64,000 bases of DNA from Flavobacterium pectinovorum (GTDB taxonomy: Bacteria; Bacteroidota; Bacteroidia; Flavobacteriales; Flavobacteriaceae): NCBI RefSeq assembly GCF_022802975.1, contig NZ_JAFEVZ010000007.1, positions 1 through 64,000 on the forward strand. Reading direction: 5' to 3'. The position numbers were made by a program, and so were the translations under genes. Positions 55,900 to 64,000 of the stretch are shown piece by piece; positions within the stretch are counted from its first letter, which is position 1, and each line of letters opens with the position of its first letter. Under the pieces are notes generated by a model. That model searched no databases. It saw only the letters and a program-made list of their open reading frames with translations, and was not told where the DNA came from.

Positions 55900-57366
55900 A
55901 TGAGTAATGTATCACAAAAGCTTTCTGTACTAGAAAAAATAGGATATGGTTTAGGCGATTTTGCAGCAAATCTGATTTTTCAGACTTTGCTAACCTTTTT
56001 AGCTTTCTTTTACACAGATGTTTATAAAATTCCAGCAGGAACAGCAAGTATTATTATTTTTATTGGTGGTTTTATCGGTGCTTTTTTTAATATTCTTATG
56101 GGAGTTATTGCTGATCGTACTCAAACCCGATGGGGGAAATTCAGACCCTGGATATTATGGACCGCTTTACCTTTTGGATTTGCCACCGTTCTATCTTTCC
56201 TGACTCCTGATTTTGGATTAAGAGGCAAGATAACCTACACATTACTAACTTACATTTTTTTGGTACTGCTTTATGCCGCAAACAATTTGCCTTATGTAGC
56301 TTTAAGCGGTGTCTTAACAGGAGACATGAAAGAAAGAAACAGTCTTTCCTCCTATCGTTTTGTAGCTGTAATGATAGCACAGTTTATAGTTCAATCCCTT
56401 TTATTGCCATTAGTTTTAATTTTGGGACATGGTGACAAAGCTGTTGGTTTTAAAAATACAATGCTATCATTTGCTATTGTAGGAGTAATTTGTTTGCTGA
56501 TTACTTTTTTTACTACCAAAGAAAGAATCATTCCTTCAAAAAATCAGGAATCTTCAGTCAGACAGGATTTCATAGATTTGTCTAAAAACGGTCCCTGGCT
56601 TGTTATGCTGCTGGTTACTATTTTGGTATTTATAACCTTATCCTTAAAAGGCGGCATGTATATTTTTTACTTCAAATATTATTTAGATCCGGCAGCGCAA
56701 ACTGTTTTTTTGAACGATATTGGTTTTTCTTCATTTATCAGCTGGCTGAATACTACTTTAACGGCAATAGGATTAACAGATCTTCAGTGGCCAAAGGATA
56801 TTCCTACTTCTGCATTTAGTCTTTTTAACGCAGGAGGAATTCTGTTTATGATTTTGGGAATTCTGTTTTCGAAATCGCTGGCAAATTCCTTTGGCAAAAG
56901 AAACATCTACATCGCTTTCATCTTTTTATCAGCTATAAGCTTATTGTTTTTTAATTTTTTTAGCAGAACAGCTATTACGATGGTTTTCCTGACCCAATTG
57001 ATTCATGGTTTTATTTACGGAGTAACAATTCCTCTATTATGGGCCATGATTGCTGATGTAGCTGATTACAGCGAATGGAAAAACAATCGAAGAGCAACTG
57101 CTACTGTTTTTTCAGCAATGATTTTTGGAATAAAATTAGGAATCAGTATTGGCGGTGCATTAGGTGCTGCTTTTTTGTCTAAATATGGTTATGTCGCTGA
57201 AGAAGTTAATCAGGTATTCACAACGGCAGAAGGAATTAAACTATCAGTAAGTATTTACCCTGGCTTTATATTCATAATAAGTGCCGTTTTATTGTGTTTT
57301 TATATCATAGATAAAAATATGGAAATTGAGATTGAAAAAGATTTAAATGAAAGAAGAGAAAACTAA
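55900..57366 (+). CDS. GPH-family glycoside:cation symporter
   Basis: About 488 aa from the ATG at 55900 (MSNVSQKLSVLEKIGYGLGD); an in-frame ATG nine codons earlier is also possible. About 12 membrane helices with the GPH marks GYGLGDFAANLIFQ, DRTQTRWGKFRPWILW and FIYGVTIPLLWAMIADVADYSEW. Such MelB/XylP-like carriers import disaccharides or oligosaccharides with Na+ or H+. It precedes a hybrid regulator and a SusC gene and is probably the inner-membrane step of that second glycan locus. Substrate unknown. Confidence 0.87.
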   Translation: MSNVSQKLSVLEKIGYGLGDFAANLIFQTLLTFLAFFYTDVYKIPAGTASIIIFIGGFIGAFFNILMGVIADRTQTRWGKFRPWILWTALPFGFATVLSFLTPDFGLRGKITYTLLTYIFLVLLYAANNLPYVALSGVLTGDMKERNSLSSYRFVAVMIAQFIVQSLLLPLVLILGHGDKAVGFKNTMLSFAIVGVICLLITFFTTKERIIPSKNQESSVRQDFIDLSKNGPWLVMLLVTILVFITLSLKGGMYIFYFKYYLDPAAQTVFLNDIGFSSFISWLNTTLTAIGLTDLQWPKDIPTSAFSLFNAGGILFMILGILFSKSLANSFGKRNIYIAFIFLSAISLLFFNFFSRTAITMVFLTQLIHGFIYGVTIPLLWAMIADVADYSEWKNNRRATATVFSAMIFGIKLGISIGGALGAAFLSKYGYVAEEVNQVFTTAEGIKLSVSIYPGFIFIISAVLLCFYIIDKNMEIEIEKDLNERREN

Positions 57367-57389
57367 AAAAAATAGTTTTATAAACTTAA

Positions 57390-57533
57390 AACCTGTTTTA
57401 AATTTATTTGTTGGCTTTCTTATGATAATTTTCAGCTGCAACCTCGTTATTTTTTATACAATAACGCTGCTAATCTATAAAAATCTACCTCATTTCGCAC
57501 AAAAATCCTTTAATAATAAATTTTAAACAGGCT
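57390..57533. mobile_element. Candidate MITE-like element
   Basis: Near-perfect terminal arms (57392-57408 and 57515-57531 agree at 16 of 17 bases, CCTGTTT outermost) enclose about 140 bp with no reading frame. CTTAA occurs directly outside both ends (57385-57389 and 57534-57538), a possible 5-bp target duplication. It lies just after the symporter gene. AT richness makes the 5-bp duplication weak evidence alone. Confidence 0.5.
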
Positions 57534-57672
57534 CTTAATTGATAAAATTAAAAATCCGTAAACTCCTGTTATTTGTCAATTATGAAGTTTTGATTCTTTA
57601 TATTAAAAAAAAGTAATTATTGTCGTGTTAATTTTTAAAAAATTAATTGATTTTCAATTAATTAATATATAT

Positions 57673-57932
57673 TTAACCCATTGGGTGTAATTAATTTTTG
57701 ATGATAATTTTTCGTCAGTTCGAGGTTTAATTTTTTTTTACAAAAAAAGCAATATAAAATGACGTTTGTTTTGTCAGGCTGAGCGGAGTCGAAGCCCTAG
57801 TTAAACAAAAACGTAATAGGTAGTGATCCCGATTTTTCATCGGGATTGTATCGAGAACAGAAAAATTAGTATTAAAAAAGTTCTTGATACTTTTTTTGTT
57901 CCGTTTCTATACAAAAAGCACTAGAACTGACG
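57673..57932. repeat. Composite dispersed-repeat cluster upstream of the hybrid regulator
   Basis: Copy B of the 50-bp element (57673-57722) leads into an imperfect outer inverted pair CGTCAGTTCGAG (57713-57724) and CTAGAACTGACG (57921-57932). Between them are a TGTCAGGCTGAG half-element (57772-57796), a hairpin ATCCCGATTTTTCATCGGGAT near 57828-57848 and an inverted pair GTATCGAGAAC / GTTCTTGATAC. These are REP-like sequences; any promoter of the regulator lies downstream, after 57932. Confidence 0.6.
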
Positions 57933-57990
57933 TTTTTAATATTTACACTCAACTGGTTATATTTAATTTTATTACATAAATCATTTTATA

Positions 57991-60900
57991 ATGTCCCAAA
58001 AAAAATGTTTTAGATTTATTGTCATCCTACTCGTTGCAATAAACAATCTGTTTTCTCAAAATACGTTTGAAAACTATCAATTTAGGTTAGTAAGTAGTGA
58101 AACTTCAAAAAGTGGTATTTATACAATTGCACAGGATAATTTTGGCATTATGTGGATTGGAACAAACGGTGCCGGTTTATATAAATTCGATGGAGTCAAT
58201 TATGTCGCTTATGAGCAAAACTCCAATGTAAATAATTCTATCAACAGCAATCTGATTTATATTACCTACGTAGACAAACACAACCGATTGTGGATAGGCA
58301 CTGATGAAGGATTATGTCTTTATAATCGTAATTTAAATACTTTTGAAAACATTGATATTCAAAAGAAAATCAGAAAAGAAACTGTAATCTCTGTCAAAAG
58401 TATTATTGAAGACAATGATGGAAATCTTTTTTTAGGAACATTTAATAGCGGCCTGCTAAAACTTAATACGATCTCACGGAAAATCACTAAATTAAAACTT
58501 GATACTCCAAATACAACAAATTATCTTATTAATAATCTGGCAAAAGATAAAAATGGGACTATTTATTTAGGTACTAACCTTGGTTTAAAAGTAGTAGATC
58601 CTGTAAAAAATGAAGTTAAAAAAGTAAATATAGGCAAAGACAATCAGGTATTCTTAGGGAATATTGTCTCAATGTTTATTGACAGCAATCAAAATTTGTG
58701 GATTGGTGATGGATATAAAGGACTGGTCAAAATAGATTTAAATTCGAGTATTAAACAGACTGTTTCATACCCTATTACAAGAAAGAGAATCATGTCAATA
58801 CTGGCAACAGATCCTAAAACAATTCTTTGTGCAACCGAAAATGACGGTTTAATCATTGTAAACGATCAGGGAGCTGTTCAAAAAAAATATGTAAACAGTA
58901 CATTCGACATGCGCAGTTTAAGCTCAAACTCTGTCTGGTCTTTATTTTTAGATAAAGAGAAAAGAATTTGGCTGGGTTATTATAACAAGGGCTTAGGTGT
59001 TTTTGATAAAATAATCAGCAAGGTAAATATTATAGAAAGTCTGCCGGGAAATCCCCAATCATTACAAACCAAATGTGTAACCGGAGTTGCAAAAGATAGT
59101 GACGGTCAGTTATGGATTTCTATGGAAGGCGGAGGTGTTGATGTTTATAATCCAAAAACCAAAAATTTTAAACATATTACCAAATCTGACATTAGCTTTT
59201 ATTCGGGGTTGACCAATGACAATATTACAAATGTATTTATTGATAAAAATGAGACTATTTGGCTATCGAGTTGGAATGAGGGTATTTTTGTTTTAAAAAA
59301 AGGGAGCAAAAAATTTATTAATTACAACACAAAAAACACCCCTAACTTAACCTCAGACAATATTATGAGTATTGCTGAAGACTCAAGGGGGGTAATCTGG
59401 ATAGGGACCTTTTCAAAAGGTTTACATTATTATACACCTTCAGACAGTCAATTTCATCATTGCAATTCAAAAGTGTTCTATGAAAATGGCGTAGTGAATT
59501 TAGACATCAGAAAAGTGATGACAGATTCTGATAATGAAGTTTGGATTGGCTCAACAACAGGTTTGTACAAAGTTAGCACTAAAGATTTTGTCACTTTTTC
59601 GGTCACGTCTTTACGTAACAAAATGTCAGAAAAATTTAAAAATCATAAAAGTACACATACCATTAACACTTTGTATCAGGCCAGCACCAAAGAAATTTGG
59701 ATTGGTACTGATGGCGCCGGATTATTTAGCTACAATAAAAAAACAGAATCCTTAAAATGGTATGTTAATTTCAAAGGACTGCATGAAAAATCAATTTCAT
59801 CCATCGCAGAATCAAATGACAGGTGTATTTGGATAAGTGGAAAGAAAGGGATTACAAAACTGGATTTAAAAAATAAAAAATCAGTCAATTACTCTACATA
59901 TGATGGTCTTTTAGGAAATGACTTTAACAACAATTCTGTTTTAAAAGATAAAAATGGATTATTATATTTTGGCAGCTACGAAGGCTTAAACTATTTTAAC
60001 CCTTCGAATTTGGTTAAAAGTAAAAAACAACTGCCCATTTACTTAACTGACCTAAAACTTTTTAATAGATCAGTTAAACCACTTGAAAAAAATTCCCCCT
60101 TAATAAAGGCGATTTCTGAAACAAAAAAAATAATACTTAAACACGACCAGTCCGTATTTACCATTGATTTTATTGCGATTAATTATTCTTTTCCTGCGAG
60201 AAATGAATTTGCCTATTATTTAGAAGGTTTTGAAGATTCATGGAATTATGTCGGAAGCAAGCGCTCCGCAACTTATACAAACTTAGCGCCTGGCAGTTAT
60301 GTTTTCAAAGTTAAAGCAGCCGAAAAAAACGGAGCCTGGAGCCAAAAACCATTAGAATTAAAAATTGAAATTTTACCTCCCTGGTGGAGAACATCTTTTG
60401 CTTATCTTTTTTATTCCTTATTATTATTTGCAACAGTTCATTTTGCTAATCAATACTATCAAAATCGTTTTAAACAAAAACAATTGATAGAATTTGAACA
60501 GAAAAAAGCAATTCAGATTGAGAAATTAAATAATAAGAAATTACAGTTCTTTACCAATATTTCACATGAGTTCAGGACTCCGCTTACTTTAATTTTGAAT
60601 CCATTAGGAGATCTAATTAAGAATAGCAGTCTGGAATTACCCGAAAGTGTATTGAATAAATTGAAAACTATTCAAAAAAGTTCAGACAGGCTTTCAAGAT
60701 TAATTAATGAGCTAATGGATTTTAATCAATTGCAGTTTAATCAAATGACTATTAAATTGCAAGTAATCGAAGTAATCAGTTTTACAAAAGAAATTGTCAG
60801 TTACTTTGACGAAGAAGCATTCAGTCGGGGTATTAATCTTCATTTTGAGTCTAACAAAACATCTTTAAAAGACTGGATTGATCCTAAAATGTTCGAAAAA

Positions 60901-62127
60901 ATTATTTTTAATGTCATTTCAAATGCTTTTAAAGTTACTCCGGACAATGGAAATATAAAGGTAAAAATAGTAGTCAATGAGGAGTTTGTAAATTTTCCGC
61001 TGATAAGTTCAATTAATACCTATCCATCTTTTGAAATCATTGTTGAAGACACGGGTGCAGGACTGGATAAAAAAGATATTAAAAGAATATTTGACCGTTT
61101 TTATCAGGTAAACAATTTAAACAAAGCCTATTATGGAAGTACCGGAATAGGCTTAGAAGTTGTTCGTGGATTTGTAGAATTACACAAAGGAATAATCGAA
61201 GTAGAAAGTGAATTGGGTGTTGGTACCACTTTTAAATTATTATTCCCTGTTGGAAAAGAGTTCTTTAATGACAACGAAATACTGCTTGAAGAATTTAAAA
61301 AAGAGAAAAAAACAAGTTTCACACCAATAGTTGAAAAAGCAGAAGTTCAGGTACAGGATGATCAGGAAAAACCAGATCGGATTTATACCATTTTAATTAT
61401 TGAGGATAATGTAGAACTGCGAAATTATCTAAAAAATGAACTCAAAAAAGAGTATAAAGTTTTAGTGGCTGAAAATGGCCAGGTTGGTTTAGAATTAGCT
61501 TTGCAAAAATTGCCTGATTTAATTTTAACAGATGTGATTATGCCTGTTATGAATGGTTTAGAACTCTGTAAAAATATTAAAGCAGATTTAAAAACCAGTC
61601 ATATTCCGTTAATGATGCTGTCAGCAAAAGCATTAGTCCAGGACCGGTTAGAAGGTATTGATTCTGGTGCAGACATGTATTTGAGTAAACCTTTTGATAT
61701 GGCTATTTTAAGATCGAGTCTGGTACAATTAATAAACAGCAGGCAAATTATATTTAACAAATTCTATAACGGAATTACGCCAAAAGCAAAAGAAAAAACA
61801 ACCACTTTAGATAATGAATTTATAAAAAACATCCTCAACTACATCAATGAGAACATTAGTGAGACTGAGTTAAGCGTTGAAGTTTTGGCCTCGAAAGTGT
61901 TTTTGAGCAGAAGCCAATTGTATCGAAAAATTAAAACATTAACTGGTGTATCTGTCAATGAATTTATACGTAATGTTCGTTTAGAAAAAGCCAAAGAACT
62001 TATAGAGCTGGGCAATGATAATATAACCGAAATTAGTTTTAAAGTTGGTTTCAGTTCTCCTTCCTATTTTACAAAATGTTATAAAGAAAAATACCGATAT
62101 CTCCCTACACATAATAACAAAAAATAA
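57991..62127 (+). CDS. Hybrid two-component system regulator (HTCS)
   Basis: A 1378-aa one-protein sensor-regulator of a glycan locus. Signal peptide (1-22) and about 12 reg_prop propeller repeats (about 40-720; repeated W-I-G-T motifs) form the periplasmic sensor, then a Y_Y_Y domain (about 730-790), a membrane helix (about 797-823), HisKA with ISHEFRTPL (His859), HATPase (about 960-1090), a receiver domain (Asp1181 in LTDVIMPV) and an AraC-type HTH (about 1275-1368). All catalytic residues are present. It should sense an oligosaccharide and activate the downstream susC. Confidence 0.95.
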   Translation: MSQKKCFRFIVILLVAINNLFSQNTFENYQFRLVSSETSKSGIYTIAQDNFGIMWIGTNGAGLYKFDGVNYVAYEQNSNVNNSINSNLIYITYVDKHNRLWIGTDEGLCLYNRNLNTFENIDIQKKIRKETVISVKSIIEDNDGNLFLGTFNSGLLKLNTISRKITKLKLDTPNTTNYLINNLAKDKNGTIYLGTNLGLKVVDPVKNEVKKVNIGKDNQVFLGNIVSMFIDSNQNLWIGDGYKGLVKIDLNSSIKQTVSYPITRKRIMSILATDPKTILCATENDGLIIVNDQGAVQKKYVNSTFDMRSLSSNSVWSLFLDKEKRIWLGYYNKGLGVFDKIISKVNIIESLPGNPQSLQTKCVTGVAKDSDGQLWISMEGGGVDVYNPKTKNFKHITKSDISFYSGLTNDNITNVFIDKNETIWLSSWNEGIFVLKKGSKKFINYNTKNTPNLTSDNIMSIAEDSRGVIWIGTFSKGLHYYTPSDSQFHHCNSKVFYENGVVNLDIRKVMTDSDNEVWIGSTTGLYKVSTKDFVTFSVTSLRNKMSEKFKNHKSTHTINTLYQASTKEIWIGTDGAGLFSYNKKTESLKWYVNFKGLHEKSISSIAESNDRCIWISGKKGITKLDLKNKKSVNYSTYDGLLGNDFNNNSVLKDKNGLLYFGSYEGLNYFNPSNLVKSKKQLPIYLTDLKLFNRSVKPLEKNSPLIKAISETKKIILKHDQSVFTIDFIAINYSFPARNEFAYYLEGFEDSWNYVGSKRSATYTNLAPGSYVFKVKAAEKNGAWSQKPLELKIEILPPWWRTSFAYLFYSLLLFATVHFANQYYQNRFKQKQLIEFEQKKAIQIEKLNNKKLQFFTNISHEFRTPLTLILNPLGDLIKNSSLELPESVLNKLKTIQKSSDRLSRLINELMDFNQLQFNQMTIKLQVIEVISFTKEIVSYFDEEAFSRGINLHFESNKTSLKDWIDPKMFEKIIFNVISNAFKVTPDNGNIKVKIVVNEEFVNFPLISSINTYPSFEIIVEDTGAGLDKKDIKRIFDRFYQVNNLNKAYYGSTGIGLEVVRGFVELHKGIIEVESELGVGTTFKLLFPVGKEFFNDNEILLEEFKKEKKTSFTPIVEKAEVQVQDDQEKPDRIYTILIIEDNVELRNYLKNELKKEYKVLVAENGQVGLELALQKLPDLILTDVIMPVMNGLELCKNIKADLKTSHIPLMMLSAKALVQDRLEGIDSGADMYLSKPFDMAILRSSLVQLINSRQIIFNKFYNGITPKAKEKTTTLDNEFIKNILNYINENISETELSVEVLASKVFLSRSQLYRKIKTLTGVSVNEFIRNVRLEKAKELIELGNDNITEISFKVGFSSPSYFTKCYKEKYRYLPTHNNKK

Positions 62128-62145
62128 CTTTTTAAAGTATTAATT

Positions 62146-62166
62146 AAGACGGTTTTATACCGTCTT
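62146..62166 (+). terminator. Terminator of the hybrid regulator
   Basis: AAGACGGT, loop of 5, ACCGTCTT followed by a T run, 19 bp past the stop. Confidence 0.8.
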
Positions 62167-62266
62167 TTTTTGTTTATAAATTTAATTATTGTCTTTTGAT
62201 TTATTAAACAAACTCAAATCAGGAGTGCCCTTTTTGTTTTTTCTTCTTCTATTTCATTCTTAAGAG

Positions 62267-62428
62267 TGAAGTGATTTAGACTTTTTGCGTTTAAGCGAAA
62301 ATTAAGGATTTTGTGCCCAATTTTAGTCTTTTTTAAGATGCATAGCAGGGCTACGGAACGAAAAAAAGACTAAAATTAGGTGCAAAAGACAAATTTTTTA
62401 GCAAATGGAAAAAGTCTAAATCACTTCA
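62267..62428. repeat. Large imperfect inverted repeat (about 160 bp)
   Basis: Outer arms 62267-62286 and 62409-62428 match perfectly over 20 bp (GAAGTGATTTAGACTTTTT core). Inner arms 62309-62334 and 62362-62387 match at 23 of 26, with two of the mismatches G-U compatible on the + strand. Between the inner arms is a 27-nt loop (GCATAGCAGGGCTACGG). Little of the whole remains unpaired, so it could be a transcribed stem-loop, a MITE or a REP composite. Confidence 0.6.
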
Positions 62429-62438
62429 GTTATTAAAT

Positions 62439-62491
62439 ACGAATAAATAGTCTTATATTTTTTTTGATATCAAAAAAATAACGAATAAATA
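62439..62491. promoter_or_regulatory. Direct repeats around a palindrome upstream of the second susC
   Basis: ACGAATAAATA occurs at 62439-62449 and 62481-62491, 42 bp (four helical turns) apart. Centred between them is the palindrome TTTTTTTGATATCAAAAAAA (62459-62478). It could be an operator for the HTCS; the AT richness means chance is possible. Confidence 0.35.
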
Positions 62492-62563
62492 TTGATAATA
62501 TCTTATTTCAATTTTCTTTAAAAAACAAACACAAAACACTGAATATGGCATTTTTATAGGTAT

Positions 62564-62604
62564 CATGCTACAAATTTGATAGTTTTTGCATCATTTGTAG
62601 TATG
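62564..62604 (+). promoter_or_regulatory. Hairpin in the leader of the second susC
   Basis: CATGCTACAAAT (62564-62575) pairs with ATTTGTAGTATG (62593-62604) at 11 of 12 positions. It lies 300 bp before the ATG in an otherwise featureless AT-rich leader (62605-62908). Confidence 0.3.
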
Positions 62605-62908
62605 CCAAATTTATGTTAAGATTCTACTTTTGGTTATAACAATATCAAACAACTACAAAACTATTATTAACAACTTTAAAACAATTTATAAGTATGAAAT
62701 GAAAACCAATTTTATTTATTGAATACCTCATTTTAGAATCAAAATCTAAACCTATAAGATTTGAAAATAAAAAGTGAGAAACAAATTAATAGTGATTTTC
62801 AAAAATTTAAAAGGATAGAAAATAATTTATTAGCTAATTATAATCAATACAATAAATAACACTTTACAAACAAATCATTATTTAACTAAACAAAAAAACC
62901 AATTAACT

Positions 62909-64000
62909 ATGATGTTGAAATTAAAATTTGCAATAATCGCATTGCTAATAGTTAGCACACAAAATGTGATGGCACAATCAAAAACCATCAAGGGTATGGT
63001 TACGGATCCTTCAGGGGTTCCTTTGCCAGGTGCCAGTATTAACGTAGAAGGATCTAAAAATAGCGCATCAACAGATTTTGATGGTAACTACTCTTTACAA
63101 GGAGTTAATGCTACAGACAAAATAACCTATTCTTACGTTGGATTGACTTCACAAACGATTACAGTTGGTAATCAGACCGTGATTAATATTAAGTTAGCAG
63201 AATCCACACAAACCTTAAATGAAGTTGTAGTAGCGTATGGTACTCAAAAAAGAACTAAGGTAACAGGAGCAGTTTCAGTAGTAAACGCAAAAGACATTGT
63301 AGCCGTACCCATTACGAATGCAGAGTCAGCCTTACAAGGTAGAGCGGCCGGTGTTACTGTTGTAAATGGTGCACCAGGCTCCAATCCTACAGTTACTATT
63401 CGAGGTTTGGCTACAATGGGAAATAGTGCTCCATTGTACGTAATTGATGGAGTTCTAACCAGTAACTTATCAGGATTAAGTCCAAATGATATTGAGAGCA
63501 TATCTGTTTTAAAGGATGCTTCAACAACGGCATTATATGGTTCAAAAGCTTTTAATGGAGTTATTATGGTAACTACTAAAAAAGGAAAAAAAGGCCCTGG
63601 CCAATTAACTTTTAGTTCTTACGTTGGAGCGCAAACAGTTACTAAAAGATATGATGTTTTAAATACACAACAATATCTCCAATACGCTAAAGATTTAGGA
63701 AGTGATCTAACGGCAAGAGCTGCAGAATTTGGCAATGTAAGTACTGATTGGCAAGACCAGATTTTTCAGACTGGTTTTATGCAGGATTACAATTTGAGTT
63801 TTTCAAATGGTACAGAAAATTCTACAAGCCGTTATTCAGCTGAATATTTAAAACAAGAAGGTACAATCATTAATACCGGTTTCGAACGTTATTCTTTTAG
63901 GGCTAATAATACACAAGATATTGGCAAGCTCAGACTAGGGAGCAATATTGGTGTATCATTTACTAAAACCAATCCGGAGCGCTCTGCAGGAGGAAGAACA
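62909..64000 (+). CDS. SusC/RagA-family TonB-dependent transporter, N-terminal part (runs off the window)
   Basis: The frame is open from ATG 62909 to the window end (364 codons, about a third of a SusC). It has a signal peptide (MMLKLKFAIIALLIVSTQ, ending VMAQ), a carboxypeptidase-D-regulatory-like domain (about 25-108; GMVTDPSGVPLPGASINV), a TonB-contact-type segment LNEVVVAYGTQKR, and the plug with PLYVIDGVLTS, SPNDIESISVLKDAS and ALYGSKAFNGVIMVTTKKG. It is separated from the HTCS by 782 bp of repeats and leader, so it starts its own transcript, probably controlled by the HTCS. A susD should follow. Confidence 0.93.
   Translation, partial: MMLKLKFAIIALLIVSTQNVMAQSKTIKGMVTDPSGVPLPGASINVEGSKNSASTDFDGNYSLQGVNATDKITYSYVGLTSQTITVGNQTVINIKLAESTQTLNEVVVAYGTQKRTKVTGAVSVVNAKDIVAVPITNAESALQGRAAGVTVVNGAPGSNPTVTIRGLATMGNSAPLYVIDGVLTSNLSGLSPNDIESISVLKDASTTALYGSKAFNGVIMVTTKKGKKGPGQLTFSSYVGAQTVTKRYDVLNTQQYLQYAKDLGSDLTARAAEFGNVSTDWQDQIFQTGFMQDYNLSFSNGTENSTSRYSAEYLKQEGTIINTGFERYSFRANNTQDIGKLRLGSNIGVSFTKTNPERSAGGRT

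Overview
The window looks like a chromosomal segment of a low-GC Bacteroidetes, most likely a Flavobacterium. The evidence is SusC/SusD outer-membrane importers, a hybrid two-component regulator, Bacteroidetes-type promoters (TAnnTTTG -7 boxes), many lipoproteins and OmpA-like small barrels, a BshA gene, and dispersed flavobacterial repeats. I recognise no rRNA, tRNA, phage, complete insertion sequence or CRISPR array.

Layout. 1-1.8 kb: a tandem array of about 146-bp units that runs off the left edge, a TlpA-like thioredoxin gene, then dispersed repeats and a structured-RNA candidate. 2-16 kb: a chitin / N-acetylglucosamine utilisation locus (GH20 hexosaminidase, NagB-PIG-L fusion, GH18 chitinase, SusD, SusC, a LytS/LytTR two-component pair and an FHS-type sugar permease). 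16-24.9 kb: transaldolase, a barrel lipoprotein, an SDR, the SRP RNA, a glutaminyl cyclase, two separated histidine-utilisation genes (hutI, hutG), a coiled-coil membrane protein and an RNA helicase. 25-32.8 kb: a dicarboxylate carrier, chorismate synthase, an LpxH-like phosphoesterase, a small barrel, a PrcB-like lipoprotein, BshA and unknown proteins. 32.8-40 kb: a minus-strand run (amidase, MCE protein, two Fe-S proteins) divergent from lptD. 40-44 kb: RidA, methylglyoxal synthase, a GlcNAc-kinase-like protein, GAPDH and phosphofructokinase. 44-55.5 kb: tamB, then tsaD, rsmE, a DUF4159 protein, a SPOUT methyltransferase, a PerM-type protein, another methyltransferase, and a VanX-like dipeptidase. 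55.9-64 kb: a second glycan locus (GPH symporter, 1378-aa hybrid regulator, start of another SusC) set among repeats and a possible MITE.

How it works together. Chito-oligosaccharides would be cut at the surface by the GH18 lipoprotein, imported by SusCD, trimmed by GH20, and GlcNAc moved inward by the permease. A BadF-type kinase (40.8 kb), next to pfkA and gapA, could phosphorylate it, and the NagB-PIG-L fusion would lead to fructose-6-phosphate. The most interesting observation is a shared control region. The susC and nagB upstream regions align without gaps for about 90 bp and each carries two direct repeats of GTTNGTWTAAA 21 bp apart, at the same distance from a TAAATTT(G/A) box. This is the likely operator of the adjacent LytTR regulator and would join the two transcription units into one regulon.
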